From NCBI RefSeq assembly GCF_013394595.1, contig NZ_CP053348.1:3940501-4004500 (forward strand): 64,000 nt of DNA. Direction: 5' to 3'. The notes beneath the pieces were generated by a model. That model was not told the origin of the DNA, did not search any database, and was given only the letters and a program-made list of their open reading frames with translations. Numbering within the stretch: position 1 is the first letter of the stretch; each line of letters opens with the position of its first letter. Shown in pieces: positions 51,816 to 61,624 of the stretch. A program made the position numbers and the translations under genes. The DNA is from Winogradskyella forsetii. GTDB lineage: Bacteria; Bacteroidota; Bacteroidia; Flavobacteriales; Flavobacteriaceae.

Positions 51816-53228
51816 TTATTTCCAGCCGCCACCAAGTGCTTCGTATAAATTAACGACACTCAATAACTGCTGTAATTTGTTATCAATAACATTCAGCTCA
51901 GCATTTAACGCGCTTTGTCTGGCTGTTAAAAGGTCTAAATAATTAGCATAGCCGTTGGCTAATAATTCTTCAGAGTTGTTTTCCGCATTTCTTAGTGCCT
52001 CTACTTCTTTAATACGATATTCAAACTTTTCGGTTTCTGCATTATAAGCATAAAGCGCATTAGAGACTTCATTGCCAGCTACTAATAGGGTGTTTTTAAA
52101 ATTCAATAGGGCTTGTTCTTGTTGTGCTAGTGCAACTTCGTGCTGTGTTTTAAATTTTCTTTTATTAAAAATAGGCTGTGCTACTCCACCTACCAAATTG
52201 GTAAATAATGAATTAGCATTAAACCATTTATCAAACTCTAAACTCTGAAAACCACCAGATCCCGTGAGGGTTAGAGATGGATAAAAATTACTCCGAGCTA
52301 CGTTTGTCATTTCAAAAGCTTCAATTAAACTATATTCAGAAGCTATAACATCTGGCCTATTGCTAAGCAAGGTGGCTGGTACACCAACCTTTATATAAGA
52401 TTCTAGGCTTTGGTTGTCTATGTCACCACGCTCTATGGGTTGAGCTGGTCTTCCCAATAAAAGGTTTAGAAGGTTTTCTGTTCTAAATATTTCAACCTGA
52501 ATATCTATAAGTAAAGCTTTTGCATTATTATATTGTGCTATATTTTGATCGACAGCAACCTGAGTTTCCTGCCCTGCTTCTTTTAAAGCCTGGATGGTAG
52601 TCACACTACTATCTCTTGCCACAACGGTTTCTTGGGTTACCATTAATTGTGCATCTAAGGCCAATAATTGGTAATAGGTTGAAGCAATATTAGAAACCAG
52701 TTGGGTCTTTACTGCTTTATGCGCTGCTACACTTTGTAGATATGAGGCTTCACCAGCACGCTTATTACTTCTTATTTTCCCCCAGATGTCAGCTTCCCAA
52801 GAGAGATTTCCAGTCGCTTCGAATTGATCTATAGAACCGTTAAAAAAAGAACCAAACTGGCTGTTTTTAGACAATTCTTGATGCGTTACAGAAGCATTGG
52901 CACTTAGACTCGGCAAATAGCCTGCCTTACCTTGTTTCATATAAGCTTCTGCAACTGTCATTTGCTGAATTGCCGTTCTTATATCCAAATTATTTTGAAG
53001 CCCTTCGTTAATGTACTTCTGTAAGTCACTGTCTGAAAATAATTCGGTCCATGAGATATCAGCCATAGACATACTGTCTGTAGCTAAGTTATCCGTTCTA
53101 AATAGGTTTTCAGTTTGTTCAAGTTCTGGTCTTTTATAATCTTTGGCTACAAAACAACTTTGTAATGTAAATGCCATGATTATTACAATAGCTGTTCTGT
53201 ATATATATGGTTTTTTAATAAGTTTCAT
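51816..53228 (-). CDS. RND efflux outer-membrane factor (OprM/TolC type)
   Basis: 470 residues. Lipoprotein signal with lipobox QSC (Cys25) and DYKRPEL, as in NodT/OprM lipoproteins. Two repeats of the efflux outer-membrane family are visible (QYINEGLQNNLDIRTAIQQMT near 75 and GQPAQPIERG/LLSNRPDVIASEYSLIEAFEM near 270-300). It forms the outer-membrane channel of the exporter. Last gene of the operon: two bases after the pump gene. Confidence 0.93.
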   Translation of the reverse strand: MKLIKKPYIYRTAIVIIMAFTLQSCFVAKDYKRPELEQTENLFRTDNLATDSMSMADISWTELFSDSDLQKYINEGLQNNLDIRTAIQQMTVAEAYMKQGKAGYLPSLSANASVTHQELSKNSQFGSFFNGSIDQFEATGNLSWEADIWGKIRSNKRAGEASYLQSVAAHKAVKTQLVSNIASTYYQLLALDAQLMVTQETVVARDSSVTTIQALKEAGQETQVAVDQNIAQYNNAKALLIDIQVEIFRTENLLNLLLGRPAQPIERGDIDNQSLESYIKVGVPATLLSNRPDVIASEYSLIEAFEMTNVARSNFYPSLTLTGSGGFQSLEFDKWFNANSLFTNLVGGVAQPIFNKRKFKTQHEVALAQQEQALLNFKNTLLVAGNEVSNALYAYNAETEKFEYRIKEVEALRNAENNSEELLANGYANYLDLLTARQSALNAELNVIDNKLQQLLSVVNLYEALGGGWK

Positions 53229-53229
53229 T

Positions 53230-56200
53230 TTACTGCTCTTTTGTTTCAGTTACTAATGGTTTACTGGATACTTTTTCTTGTAACCATTGAAAAACTATGA
53301 ATAATATTGGGATTACAAAGACTCCTAAGATCGTTCCGATTAACATTCCTCCTGCTGCTCCAGTACCAATCGAGTTATTTCCTTCTGCACCGACACCTTG
53401 TGCCAACACTAATGGCATTAGTCCTAAAATAAAGGCGAATGACGTCATTAAGATTGGTCTTAAACGGGCTTTGGCACCATTTATGGCTGAATCTACTAAA
53501 CTCTCTCCATTTTTTCTACGCTGCAAAGCGAACTCTACAATTAATATGGCATTTTTAGCTAATAATCCAACAAGCATAATTAGAGCAATTTGGAAATAAA
53601 TATTGTTTTCCAATCCGAAAAACTTGGTGCTTATATAAGCTCCAAAAACTCCAAATGGTAATGAGAGTACAACGGCTAGAGGTACCAAGTAGCTTTCATA
53701 TTGTGCACTAAGCAAGAAATACACAAACAAAATACTTAAAATGAAAATAAACGTCGTCTGGTTACCTGCATTTACCTCCTCACGCGTTAAGCCAGAATAG
53801 GCTACTGTGTAATTACTAGGCAGTTTGGCGACTTCTTCTTCAATAACCCTAATTGCATCTCCTGTACTATATCCAGGATTTGTAGCTCCTGTAATCGATG
53901 TAGAGTTAAAGAGGTTAAAACGTGTTACCGACTGCGGGCCATATACGCGTTTAAGAGTTACAAATTGTGTAATCGGCGCCATGCTACCAGTATTGGTTCT
54001 AACATACATACTGTTTAGGTCATCTGCCTTTGCTCTATCTTCTGGTAACGATTGAATATAAACTCTAAACTGCTTACCAAATCTTGAAAAATCTGAAGCA
54101 TACACACCACCTATATAACCCTGAAGTGTTGAAAAAATACTGTTAATAGGCACGCCTTTTTCTTTGGCCAATGGAACGTTGACTTCCATTTCATATTGTG
54201 GATATTTTGTGTTGAAAGCCGATTGTGCATACTGAATTTCAGGGTATTTCATCAACGCCATGGTAAACTCCTGATTGGCTTTGTCTAAATCTGTAAATTC
54301 ACCTCCAAATTTATCCAATAGGTTTACTTCAAAACCTGCAGAATTACCGAAACCTCTAATACTTGGTGGAGAGAAGAAGATAATGTTGGCTTCTGGGATC
54401 GTTGCAGCAATACCAAATAATTTTCCTATCACGGCCTGTGAAGACAATGAAGGATCTTCACGTTCGCTCCAATCTTTCAGTTTTAAAAACCCAATAGCGT
54501 AATTACTACCAGCACCACTTATTAAACTTCGTCCCTTTACAAAAGACAATCCTTCAACACCTTCCATATCTACTGTTCTGGCATATAAATCTTTTGTTAC
54601 AGCATCTGTTCTATCTAACGAGGCACCAGCAGGTAATTCTATATTTACAAATACAATTCCTCTATCTTCATTAGGTACAAACCCTGTAGGTGTAGTTTTA
54701 GAGGCCCAAAAAATTCCGACTGCTGCTATAATTAATAATAGGGCAGAGAGCCATTTTCTTTTGTATAAGAACTCAAGAGACTTTCCATATTTAGATACCG
54801 TAGCGTTGAATCCACGATTAAAAACGGTGAAGAAACGTTGTAGCGGATTTTTTCTTTTTAGTTCTTCGTCATATTTGTGTTCTTTTAATAATAAAGCACA
54901 TAATGCTGGACTCAACGTCAATGCGTTTACTGCAGAAATCAAAATGGCTATAATCAGTGTTACTCCAAACTGCTCATAAAACACACCTGTTGGACCAGAG
55001 ATAAATGTCACTGGAATGAACACCGCAGACATTACCAGTGTAATGGACACAATGGCTCCTGATATTTCATTCATCGCTTTTAGGGTCGCTGTTTTTGGTT
55101 TTTTCTCACCATCATCCATTTTTGCGTGGACCGCTTCCACAACCACAATGGCATCATCCACAACAATACCAATGGCCAACACTAATGCAAATAGGGTTAA
55201 TAAGTTAATTGAGTACCCAAACAAATTCAGAAAAAAGAACGTACCAATAATAGATACGGGAACTGCTATTGCAGGAATTAACGTGGAACGAAAGTCCTGA
55301 AGAAAAATAAACACCACCAAGAATACTAATAAAAAGGCTTCCATTAAGGTACTTATCACTTTATCTATAGAGGCATTTAGAAATAAACTGGTATCATAGG
55401 GCACAAAAATGTGTAATCCTTCTGGTAAGTCTTTCTCAATACCATCAAGTGTGGTTTTTATCTCTTCAATAATTTCTTGAGCATTAGAACCTTTGGTTTG
55501 AAAGATTCCCATAAAAACCGCAGAATTTCCTAAACTTTCAGCATTTGAAGAATAGGATTGCGCATCGAGTTCTATTTTAGCTACATCATTTAGACGTAAA
55601 AATTCACCATCACCTAACGCTTTAATAACAATGTCCCCATACTGTTTGGTTTCTTTAAATCGTCCACTATAAGTTAAAACATAAGAAAATGATTCGCCGC
55701 TGTTTTCACCTAAAGCACCAGCTGCCGCTTCTAGGTTTTGCTCTTGTAAAACTGCAGTAATATCTGAAGGAATTAAATTATAGGCTGCTAATTTTTCTGG
55801 TTGCAACCAGATTCGCATAGCATAATCTTTTTGCGAAAACACACTTACATCTCCCACACCTTTAATACGTTGCAAGGCTGGTATGACATTGATTTTTAAA
55901 TAATTTTGAATAAAGGTAGCATCATAATCTTCACTATCTGTATACATCGATAGGAACATTAATGCACTCGTCTCTTGTTTTTGCGTCGTAACACCTGTTT
56001 GTTTTACCTCTTGAGGTAACAATGGATTAGCTCTTGCCACACGGTTTTGAACGTTAACTGCCGCAATATCAGCATCCATACTTTGGTCAAAATAAACCGT
56101 AATATCTGCGCTACCATTATTCGAAGCTGTAGATGTAATGTAGGTCATGCCTTCTACACCGTTAATTTGTTCTTCAATAGGTATAATAACACTCTCTAAA

Positions 56201-56370
56201 ACAGTTTCTGCATTGGCGCCAGGATATGACGCTGCTACTTTAATTGTTGGCGGAGCAATATCTGGATATTCTTCTATTGGTAAGCTAGTAATGCTTATCA
56301 CACCTAGCATAACTATAATAATAGAAATAACTGTTGAAAGAACAGGTCTTTCAATAAATGTCTTTAACAT
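53230..56370 (-). CDS. RND efflux pump, inner-membrane permease (AcrB type)
   Basis: 1046 residues, typical HAE1 length. Proton-relay motifs: Asp pair in IGIVVDDAIVVVEAVHAKMD (TM4) and Lys in MLVGLLAKNAILIVEFALQRR (TM10). Porter-domain sequences include GPQSVTRFNLFNSTSI and the N-terminal FIERPVLSTVISIIIV. Transports hydrophobic toxic compounds using the proton gradient. 14 bases after the adaptor gene. Confidence 0.96.
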   Translation of the reverse strand: MLKTFIERPVLSTVISIIIVMLGVISITSLPIEEYPDIAPPTIKVAASYPGANAETVLESVIIPIEEQINGVEGMTYITSTASNNGSADITVYFDQSMDADIAAVNVQNRVARANPLLPQEVKQTGVTTQKQETSALMFLSMYTDSEDYDATFIQNYLKINVIPALQRIKGVGDVSVFSQKDYAMRIWLQPEKLAAYNLIPSDITAVLQEQNLEAAAGALGENSGESFSYVLTYSGRFKETKQYGDIVIKALGDGEFLRLNDVAKIELDAQSYSSNAESLGNSAVFMGIFQTKGSNAQEIIEEIKTTLDGIEKDLPEGLHIFVPYDTSLFLNASIDKVISTLMEAFLLVFLVVFIFLQDFRSTLIPAIAVPVSIIGTFFFLNLFGYSINLLTLFALVLAIGIVVDDAIVVVEAVHAKMDDGEKKPKTATLKAMNEISGAIVSITLVMSAVFIPVTFISGPTGVFYEQFGVTLIIAILISAVNALTLSPALCALLLKEHKYDEELKRKNPLQRFFTVFNRGFNATVSKYGKSLEFLYKRKWLSALLLIIAAVGIFWASKTTPTGFVPNEDRGIVFVNIELPAGASLDRTDAVTKDLYARTVDMEGVEGLSFVKGRSLISGAGSNYAIGFLKLKDWSEREDPSLSSQAVIGKLFGIAATIPEANIIFFSPPSIRGFGNSAGFEVNLLDKFGGEFTDLDKANQEFTMALMKYPEIQYAQSAFNTKYPQYEMEVNVPLAKEKGVPINSIFSTLQGYIGGVYASDFSRFGKQFRVYIQSLPEDRAKADDLNSMYVRTNTGSMAPITQFVTLKRVYGPQSVTRFNLFNSTSITGATNPGYSTGDAIRVIEEEVAKLPSNYTVAYSGLTREEVNAGNQTTFIFILSILFVYFLLSAQYESYLVPLAVVLSLPFGVFGAYISTKFFGLENNIYFQIALIMLVGLLAKNAILIVEFALQRRKNGESLVDSAINGAKARLRPILMTSFAFILGLMPLVLAQGVGAEGNNSIGTGAAGGMLIGTILGVFVIPILFIVFQWLQEKVSSKPLVTETKEQ

Positions 56371-56384
56371 GGGCTGTGAAATTT

Positions 56385-57518
56385 CTAGTTTTTAAATATT
56401 GGTTTGATAGGCTTTGTAACGTCTTCAAAAGGGACTTCTTGAGGGGATATTATCATATCATTTTTTAGCTTACCTACTCCAGTTGTCACAATTTTGTCTT
56501 CTGTAGTAAGACCTGACTCGATGACATATAAATTGTCTACCGCTGCTTTAACCTGTACAATGGTATTAATTACTTTATTGCCTTCACCAAGTTTGAAAAG
56601 CATAATTTTTCCTTGCTGTTCATAAGTGGCTTCTTGTGGCACAACAATAACATTTTCATATACTGTTGGTATTTGTATTTTACCACTATTTCCATTGGTT
56701 AATAGTTGATTAGGGTTATCAAAAACAGCTCTTAAACTTACGGTTCCTGTATTTTGGTTAACCTGTCCAGTACTAGTTTGTATTTTTCCTTTTTCAGAAT
56801 AAGTGCTTCCGTTAGCTAAAATTAGATTGACATTAGAATAACTTTTAAGTTTGTCTTCTAACGTTTTTCCTTCAGCATTTTGTAAAAAATCCAGATATTG
56901 TGATTCATTCAAACTAAAAAACGCATATACTTTACTTATATCGCTAACGGTTGTTAAAGGTTCTGGATCATTAGGACTTACCAAAGTTCCCTCTCTAAAA
57001 TTAATAGCTCCTACATTCCCATTTACAGGACTTTTAATTGTGGCATATCCTATATTGGCAGCAACGCTACTATAATTGGCTTTTGCTTGAGCTAAGTTGG
57101 CCTTTGCGGTTTCTAACTGTACAGGACTAATTATATTTTTTTCTACAAGAGGGATTAATTTATCCACTTCTACTTGTGCAACATTAATACGTGCTTTGGC
57201 AGCGCCAGCATCTTGACTTAAGGATTGAGTTTCTAGTTTAAACAACGTTTGTCCTTTACGTACTTTTTGACCTTCATCGACCAAAACCTTTTGTATATAT
57301 CCAGAGACTTTTGCTCTTACCTCACTATTAACAATACCTTCTATGTTTGTAGGGTATTCTTCATTTCCTGTTACTGTTTTTTGCTCTAGTTGCGTCACTG
57401 GAAAAGGTGCAGGAGGTACTGCCTGCTGCTGTGGCGCTTGTTCTTCATTCTTACAACCTGTTAACATTAATGCAAATGCAAACAGTGCTATGACTGAATA
57501 TGAGTTTCTTCTTTTCAT
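56385..57518 (-). CDS. RND efflux periplasmic adaptor (AcrA type)
   Basis: 377 residues. Lipoprotein signal (LMLTGCKNE, Cys22), then biotinyl-lipoyl-like and coiled-coil segments (YIQKVLVDEGQKVRKGQTLFKL, NVAQVEVDKLIPLVEKNIISP), a beta-barrel (NVGAINFREGTLVSPNDPEPL) and the C-terminal domain. Bridges pump and outer-membrane channel. First structural gene after the regulator, with only nine bases between them. Confidence 0.94.
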   Translation of the reverse strand: MKRRNSYSVIALFAFALMLTGCKNEEQAPQQQAVPPAPFPVTQLEQKTVTGNEEYPTNIEGIVNSEVRAKVSGYIQKVLVDEGQKVRKGQTLFKLETQSLSQDAGAAKARINVAQVEVDKLIPLVEKNIISPVQLETAKANLAQAKANYSSVAANIGYATIKSPVNGNVGAINFREGTLVSPNDPEPLTTVSDISKVYAFFSLNESQYLDFLQNAEGKTLEDKLKSYSNVNLILANGSTYSEKGKIQTSTGQVNQNTGTVSLRAVFDNPNQLLTNGNSGKIQIPTVYENVIVVPQEATYEQQGKIMLFKLGEGNKVINTIVQVKAAVDNLYVIESGLTTEDKIVTTGVGKLKNDMIISPQEVPFEDVTKPIKPIFKN

Positions 57519-57527
57519 TTCGGTTGG

Positions 57528-58025
57528 TTAAAGTTTAGTGTTTTTTTCTATGATTTTTTTTCTAAGTTTCTGTAATGCCTTTGTAGCTGCGTCTAAATAT
57601 TCTATATAATCATCATGAAACTCTAGATTGAATTTTGATTCTTGTTCTAAATCTTTGGATTCGTTTATACACTTTTTATACTCTTTTATCTCTAGGTGTA
57701 ATTGTTTTTCATTAACCCAAGTCTCTACCATATCATCTATACTTTGCACAATACTATCTTTATTGACGATAAAATATTTTTTTCGGTCTCCAAGTTTCGT
57801 GAAATACAAAATTTTCTTTAAATCCTGCAAATGATTTAGATGGGTGGATATAGTACTTTTACTGGCACAAAGGTCAGTTACAAGATCGTCAAAAGTGGTT
57901 CCAGATTTCCCTTTGAGAATTATATACGCTTTTATTTGAGCAGCAAGAGGTGACAGTTGTTCTTTACTTTCTAGAAAAACGCCCAACTTTTCTATGAGCG
58001 CTCTTTTTTGGCTACAAGTGATCAT
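57528..58025 (-). CDS. GbsR/MarR family transcriptional regulator
   Basis: About 165 residues from MITCSQKRALIEKLGVFLE. Winged-helix domain: ILKGKSGTTFDDLVTDLCASKSTISTHLNHLQDLKKI, and a C-terminal helical dimerisation region (EIKEYKKCINESKDL). Heads the efflux operon, so probably an autoregulated local repressor. The reading frame opens at 58067 in the promoter region, and I start at the ATG at 58025, downstream of the -7 box. Confidence 0.87.
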   Translation of the reverse strand: MITCSQKRALIEKLGVFLESKEQLSPLAAQIKAYIILKGKSGTTFDDLVTDLCASKSTISTHLNHLQDLKKILYFTKLGDRKKYFIVNKDSIVQSIDDMVETWVNEKQLHLEIKEYKKCINESKDLEQESKFNLEFHDDYIEYLDAATKALQKLRKKIIEKNTKL

Positions 58026-58042
58026 TATAAAATTAATTTGGA

Positions 58043-58068
58043 CAAAAATATTATTAGTTCGGAACAAA
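58043..58068 (-). promoter_or_regulatory. Promoter of the efflux operon
   Basis: Minus strand TTTG (58065-58068), 14-base spacer, TATTTTTG (58043-58050), 17 bases before the ATG at 58025. Confidence 0.55.
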
Positions 58069-58077
58069 CCGAACTAA
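58054..58077. promoter_or_regulatory. Perfect palindromic operator TTAGTTCGG-N6-CCGAACTAA
   Basis: Nine-base arms with no mismatch, six-base spacer AACAAA. It straddles the promoter -33 TTTG, exactly where a repressor would block transcription. Most likely bound by the GbsR/MarR-type protein just downstream (inference). Confidence 0.7.
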
Positions 58078-58104
58078 CAGGGGTTAAATAATTGTTAAAT
58101 AAAA

Positions 58105-58127
58105 AAGCCGATGAAAATCATCGGCTT
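58105..58127 (-). terminator. Terminator after pheS
   Basis: Stem AAGCCGATGA / TCATCGGCTT, loop of three bases, T-rich tail on the minus strand. Confidence 0.85.
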
Positions 58128-58153
58128 AAAAGTCATTTTTTGGCTAAAAGTTT

Positions 58154-59173
58154 TTACAAAGCTGACTTAAACTGCTCCAAAAACCTCACATCATTCTCAC
58201 TCAACAATCTAATATCACTAATTTGATTCAATAACATAGCAATACGATCAATTCCCATTCCGAAAGCAAAACCTGAGTATTCCTTAGAATCAATACCGCA
58301 GTTTTCTAAAACGTTAGGATCTACCATGCCGCAACCCATAATCTCTAACCAACCGGTTCCTTTGGTAATTTTATAGTCGGTTTCGGTTTCCAGTCCCCAA
58401 TAGACATCGACCTCAGCACTTGGTTCTGTAAACGGGAAGTATGATGGACGTAATCTAATCTTGGATTTCCCGAACATTTCAGTTGTGAAATACTGTAAGG
58501 TTTGTTTTAAATCCGCAAAACTTACATCCTTATCTATATACAAGCCTTCCACTTGATGAAAAAAACAATGTGCACGTGCTGAAATTGCCTCGTTTCTATA
58601 GACTCTACCTGGTGAAATAGTTCTGATAGGTGGTTTATTATTTTCCATATACCGCACTTGTACTGAACTGGTATGTGTACGTAATAAAATATCTGGATTG
58701 GTTTGAATAAAAAATGTATCCTGCATATCTCTTGCTGGATGGTACTCTGGCAAGTTCAAAGCCGTAAAGTTATGCCAATCGTCTTCAATTTCTGGACCTT
58801 CACTTACGTTAAATCCAATGCGCGAAAAGATATCGATGATTTCATTTTTAACGATTGAAATAGGATGCCGCGCACCAATCGCAATTGGTTCTCCTGGACG
58901 CGACAAATCGCCGTAAATGCCTTTATCTTCTTCTTGACTTTCTAAGGCATCCTTAAGCGTATTCACTTTCGCTTCTGCTGTGTTTTTAAGCTCATTAATT
59001 ATTTGCCCGAACTCTCTTTTTTGATCGTTCGCAACGTGTTTTAATTCGCCATAAAACTCCTTCAACAAACCTTTTGAGCCTAAATATTTAATTCTAAAGG
59101 CTTCAACTTCTTCTTTAGATTGCGCTGTAAATGCTTCTGCTTCTGCTATGAGTTCTTTTATCTTGTCTATCAT
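58154..59173 (-). CDS. pheS: Phenylalanyl-tRNA synthetase, alpha subunit
   Basis: 339 residues. N-terminal coiled coil (about 1-90), then the class II catalytic core: HPISIVKNEIIDIF, RTHTSSVQVRYM, FFHQVEGLYIDKDVSF (motif 2 region), RPSYFPFTEPSAEVDVYW and the ending GMGIDRIAMLLNQISDIR. Forms the alpha2beta2 enzyme with PheT, which is not in the window. -7 box upstream at 59193. Confidence 0.96.
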   Translation of the reverse strand: MIDKIKELIAEAEAFTAQSKEEVEAFRIKYLGSKGLLKEFYGELKHVANDQKREFGQIINELKNTAEAKVNTLKDALESQEEDKGIYGDLSRPGEPIAIGARHPISIVKNEIIDIFSRIGFNVSEGPEIEDDWHNFTALNLPEYHPARDMQDTFFIQTNPDILLRTHTSSVQVRYMENNKPPIRTISPGRVYRNEAISARAHCFFHQVEGLYIDKDVSFADLKQTLQYFTTEMFGKSKIRLRPSYFPFTEPSAEVDVYWGLETETDYKITKGTGWLEIMGCGMVDPNVLENCGIDSKEYSGFAFGMGIDRIAMLLNQISDIRLLSENDVRFLEQFKSAL

Positions 59174-59192
59174 GGTTTCTAAAAGTAGTTGG

Positions 59193-59200
59193 CAAATTTA
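59193..59200 (-). promoter_or_regulatory. Putative -7 promoter box for pheS
   Basis: Minus strand TAAATTTG, 19 bases before the ATG at 59173. Confidence 0.5.
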
Positions 59201-59215
59201 ATGATTTTATCAACA

Positions 59216-59244
59216 AAAAGCGCCTTCAATTTGAAGGCGTTTTG
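59216..59244 (-). terminator. Terminator after the lipocalin-like gene
   Basis: Stem CGCCTTCAA / TTGAAGGCG with A/T flanks, between the lipocalin-like stop and pheS promoter region. Confidence 0.75.
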
Positions 59245-59267
59245 AAGTATTTAAAATTCTAAATAGT

Positions 59268-59684
59268 TTATTGCTTAATATAAACTTCTCTTTCAGTATA
59301 AGTTACACCTTCAAACGTATACACATCTTCATAATAAAACGTATTGCCTTCAAAACTTAATTCTTGAGAATAGGATTCACCTTCAATAATTTGGGTATAT
59401 ATTTCATTTCCGTCGTTTGTCCATGTTCCAGAAATTGACTCTTCTAGAACACAATTATCTTCAAAATCTTCTTCATAATAGGCATAATCAAACGTTCCGT
59501 CAGAACTAAAAACAAATGTTTCTTGCATTTCACAATCTGTTGGTGTATCCTCAACACCATTTACTATATAATTATGGTATTTCCATGTCCCAATCAATGG
59601 ATCTTGAGAACTACTATCATCATCACTACTACATGAAATAAAAACCAAGGCAAACACACTTAAAAGTAAAACTAATTTTTTCAT
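59268..59684 (-). CDS. Lipocalin-like lipoprotein
   Basis: 138 residues. Lipoprotein signal (LVFISCSSDDDSS, Cys18), then an eight-stranded lipocalin-like beta-barrel: LIGTWKYHNYIVNG and SGTWTNDGNEIYT match the lipocalin GxW hallmarks. Two Cys pairs may be oxidised. Presumed small-molecule or envelope binding; ligand unknown. Confidence 0.8.
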   Translation of the reverse strand: MKKLVLLLSVFALVFISCSSDDDSSSQDPLIGTWKYHNYIVNGVEDTPTDCEMQETFVFSSDGTFDYAYYEEDFEDNCVLEESISGTWTNDGNEIYTQIIEGESYSQELSFEGNTFYYEDVYTFEGVTYTEREVYIKQ

Positions 59685-59761
59685 TTTTATTATCTTAAAT
59701 TATTATTAAAGCAGTCAAAATAATATTTTATTTGACTTATTACAGCAAAAATTACTACATT

Positions 59762-60118
59762 TTAGTCAATATAGTCAGTCTCCACAAAATAGTTCACAAT
59801 AGCCTCTTTCATCAACACACTTTGCTCACCTGCTTTTAAATGCGGTAATTGGGCTAATACTTTATAATGCGGCCAACCTTCATCATCTACAAAATCGAAT
59901 TCATAAAACCCATAAGGTTCTAAAACTTTACAAATCGCAATGTGCATCAAATCCAATTTATGGTCTTTTTTAAATTCACGATGAAATTGCCCGAGTTCCT
60001 GCAAGCCAATAAGATAAATTATGGAATCCAAATCCAATCGGTCGCCATCTGCAAATTGGTTAGAGAGTTTTTCAACTACTAAATCCCAGCGTTCTTTTAA
60101 TTGTTCGTCTCGTGCCAC
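59762..60118 (-). CDS. Conserved hypothetical protein
   Basis: 118 residues, acidic and soluble: DEQLKERWDLVVEKLSNQF, LIGLQELGQFHREFKKDHKLDLMHIAICKVLEPYGF and DEGWPHYKVLAQLPHLK. No signal peptide, membrane helix or domain I can name. It resembles a widespread Bacteroidota gene usually of unknown function. Divergent from cvpA. Confidence 0.75.
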   Translation of the reverse strand: MARDEQLKERWDLVVEKLSNQFADGDRLDLDSIIYLIGLQELGQFHREFKKDHKLDLMHIAICKVLEPYGFYEFDFVDDEGWPHYKVLAQLPHLKAGEQSVLMKEAIVNYFVETDYID

Positions 60119-60247
60119 GTGTAGTTTATTTGTTTGTTTATAGTTTATTGGGTCTGGTTTACTTTTCCAATAGTTTTTTTAAGATTCAAAGTTAAGAAAC
60201 TAAAATAGCTTCATTTGCGTTATGATATAAAAATGACAAAATTCGTG

Positions 60248-60255
60248 TACTTTTG
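60248..60255 (+). promoter_or_regulatory. Putative -7 promoter box for cvpA
   Basis: TACTTTTG, 17 bases before the ATG at 60273. Confidence 0.45.
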
Positions 60256-60272
60256 CTTAAACCGCTAGTTGT

Positions 60273-60788
60273 ATGAGTATTATTGATATTATTTTAGCAG
60301 CCTTATTGTTATTCGGCTTTATTAGAGGCTTATTTAAAGGCCTGTTTGTGGAAGTTGCGTCTTTGGTAGCTTTGGTTCTAGGTGTTTATGGTGCTATTCA
60401 TTTTAGTTATTTTGCCTCTGGGTTTTTGGAATCTAAAGTGGATTGGAACGAAAAAACCATCAACATTGTCGCTTTTGCCATCACTTTTGTAGTCATAGTT
60501 TTAGTGATTGGATTGGCTGGAAAAGCACTGACTAAACTTGCGGATTTTGCAGCATTAGGAATAATCAATAAACTTGCAGGTGGTGTTTTTGGTGCACTTA
60601 AAATCGGACTGATCTTAAGTGTTTTATTAATCGTTTTTCATAAAATGAACAATACTTTGCCTTTTATGGAAAAAGAAGATTTGGAAGAAAGCATGCTTTA
60701 TGAGCCGGTAAAATCTTTAGCACCTATGATTTTTCCGAATTTGATTAAGAGTGAGGATGAACCTTTGATTAGGGAGAAGGAGGCATAA
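60273..60788 (+). CDS. CvpA family membrane protein
   Basis: 171 residues, four to five membrane helices (about 3-25, 60-80, 95-120) and the C-terminal KSLAPMIFPNLIKSEDEPL. Typical CvpA (colicin V production) family: IDIILAALLLFGFIRGLFKGLFVEVASLVA at the start. Linked by family studies to envelope and purine-related functions; exact role unknown. Confidence 0.85.
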   Translation: MSIIDIILAALLLFGFIRGLFKGLFVEVASLVALVLGVYGAIHFSYFASGFLESKVDWNEKTINIVAFAITFVVIVLVIGLAGKALTKLADFAALGIINKLAGGVFGALKIGLILSVLLIVFHKMNNTLPFMEKEDLEESMLYEPVKSLAPMIFPNLIKSEDEPLIREKEA

Positions 60789-60853
60789 ATTGTATATACT
60801 TAATAGTTAGCTGTAATTTGGCTAGTCCAAAAACATTGATATTTATTGATTAA

Positions 60854-61624
60854 ATGAAGAACCTCTTTTTAGTTTATTTTTTAGTAATTTTCTCTTTTTT
60901 ATCATGTAAAAATCAACAAGATAAATTATCTGAATTGAATTTGTTGTATCAAGATAATTACGAATTCTCTAATAAAATATTAAATCGAAATAGGAGTTTT
61001 TACTACTTTATTATCGAAGAAAGACCTATACAAAAAATTGAAGCGTTAAATCAATTGGATTTAAGTTACCAATTACTGATCTCTGATTTAGATAAAGCAA
61101 TCTCCAATCCACAAAGTAATCTTAAGAATATAACTTCAGAGTATAACAGAATTGCAAATGAAATTCCCAAAATAGTAAATGATAGAAAAAACTATTTGAT
61201 ATCAGGTTTTGAACCAATAAAACCAAGCTCTGATGAATTAAATCTTAATGCCATGAAGCTCAGACTCACAATGGCTATGGCTTATGCTTTCGAATATGCT
61301 GGACTAGCATCTTATCAGACAGACTCTACTTTTTTCGGCATTAAATCTTACTCTTCTAAAACTAAATGTAATGGTATAAAACTTTCTCTTACATCTAATA
61401 ACGACCTGAAACAAGCATATAATAGAAATATCACTATCAAAAAAATCGAACTAAATGGAAAGGAAATTGAGCTGAAATACACATATAAAGATAATTACTC
61501 TTTTGCCGATATTGAATTTGATTCGTTACAAAAAGGAGAGTATAAAATAAATGGAATATTTAAGTTTTCTAAAGAAGGTTATGAATTGCAAATACCTATC
61601 AACGAAAAATTTAAAGTGGAATAA
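60854..61624 (+). CDS. Lipoprotein of unknown function
   Basis: 256 residues. Lipoprotein signal (FSFLSCKNQ, Cys18). An N-terminal helical part (about 20-140) is followed by a beta-rich C-terminal part (about 170-256: KKIELNGKEIELKYTYKDN). No family recognised. Fairly AT-rich with Asn/Lys/Ile codons but in line with its neighbours. Expected in the periplasm or outer membrane. Confidence 0.75.
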   Translation: MKNLFLVYFLVIFSFLSCKNQQDKLSELNLLYQDNYEFSNKILNRNRSFYYFIIEERPIQKIEALNQLDLSYQLLISDLDKAISNPQSNLKNITSEYNRIANEIPKIVNDRKNYLISGFEPIKPSSDELNLNAMKLRLTMAMAYAFEYAGLASYQTDSTFFGIKSYSSKTKCNGIKLSLTSNNDLKQAYNRNITIKKIELNGKEIELKYTYKDNYSFADIEFDSLQKGEYKINGIFKFSKEGYELQIPINEKFKVE

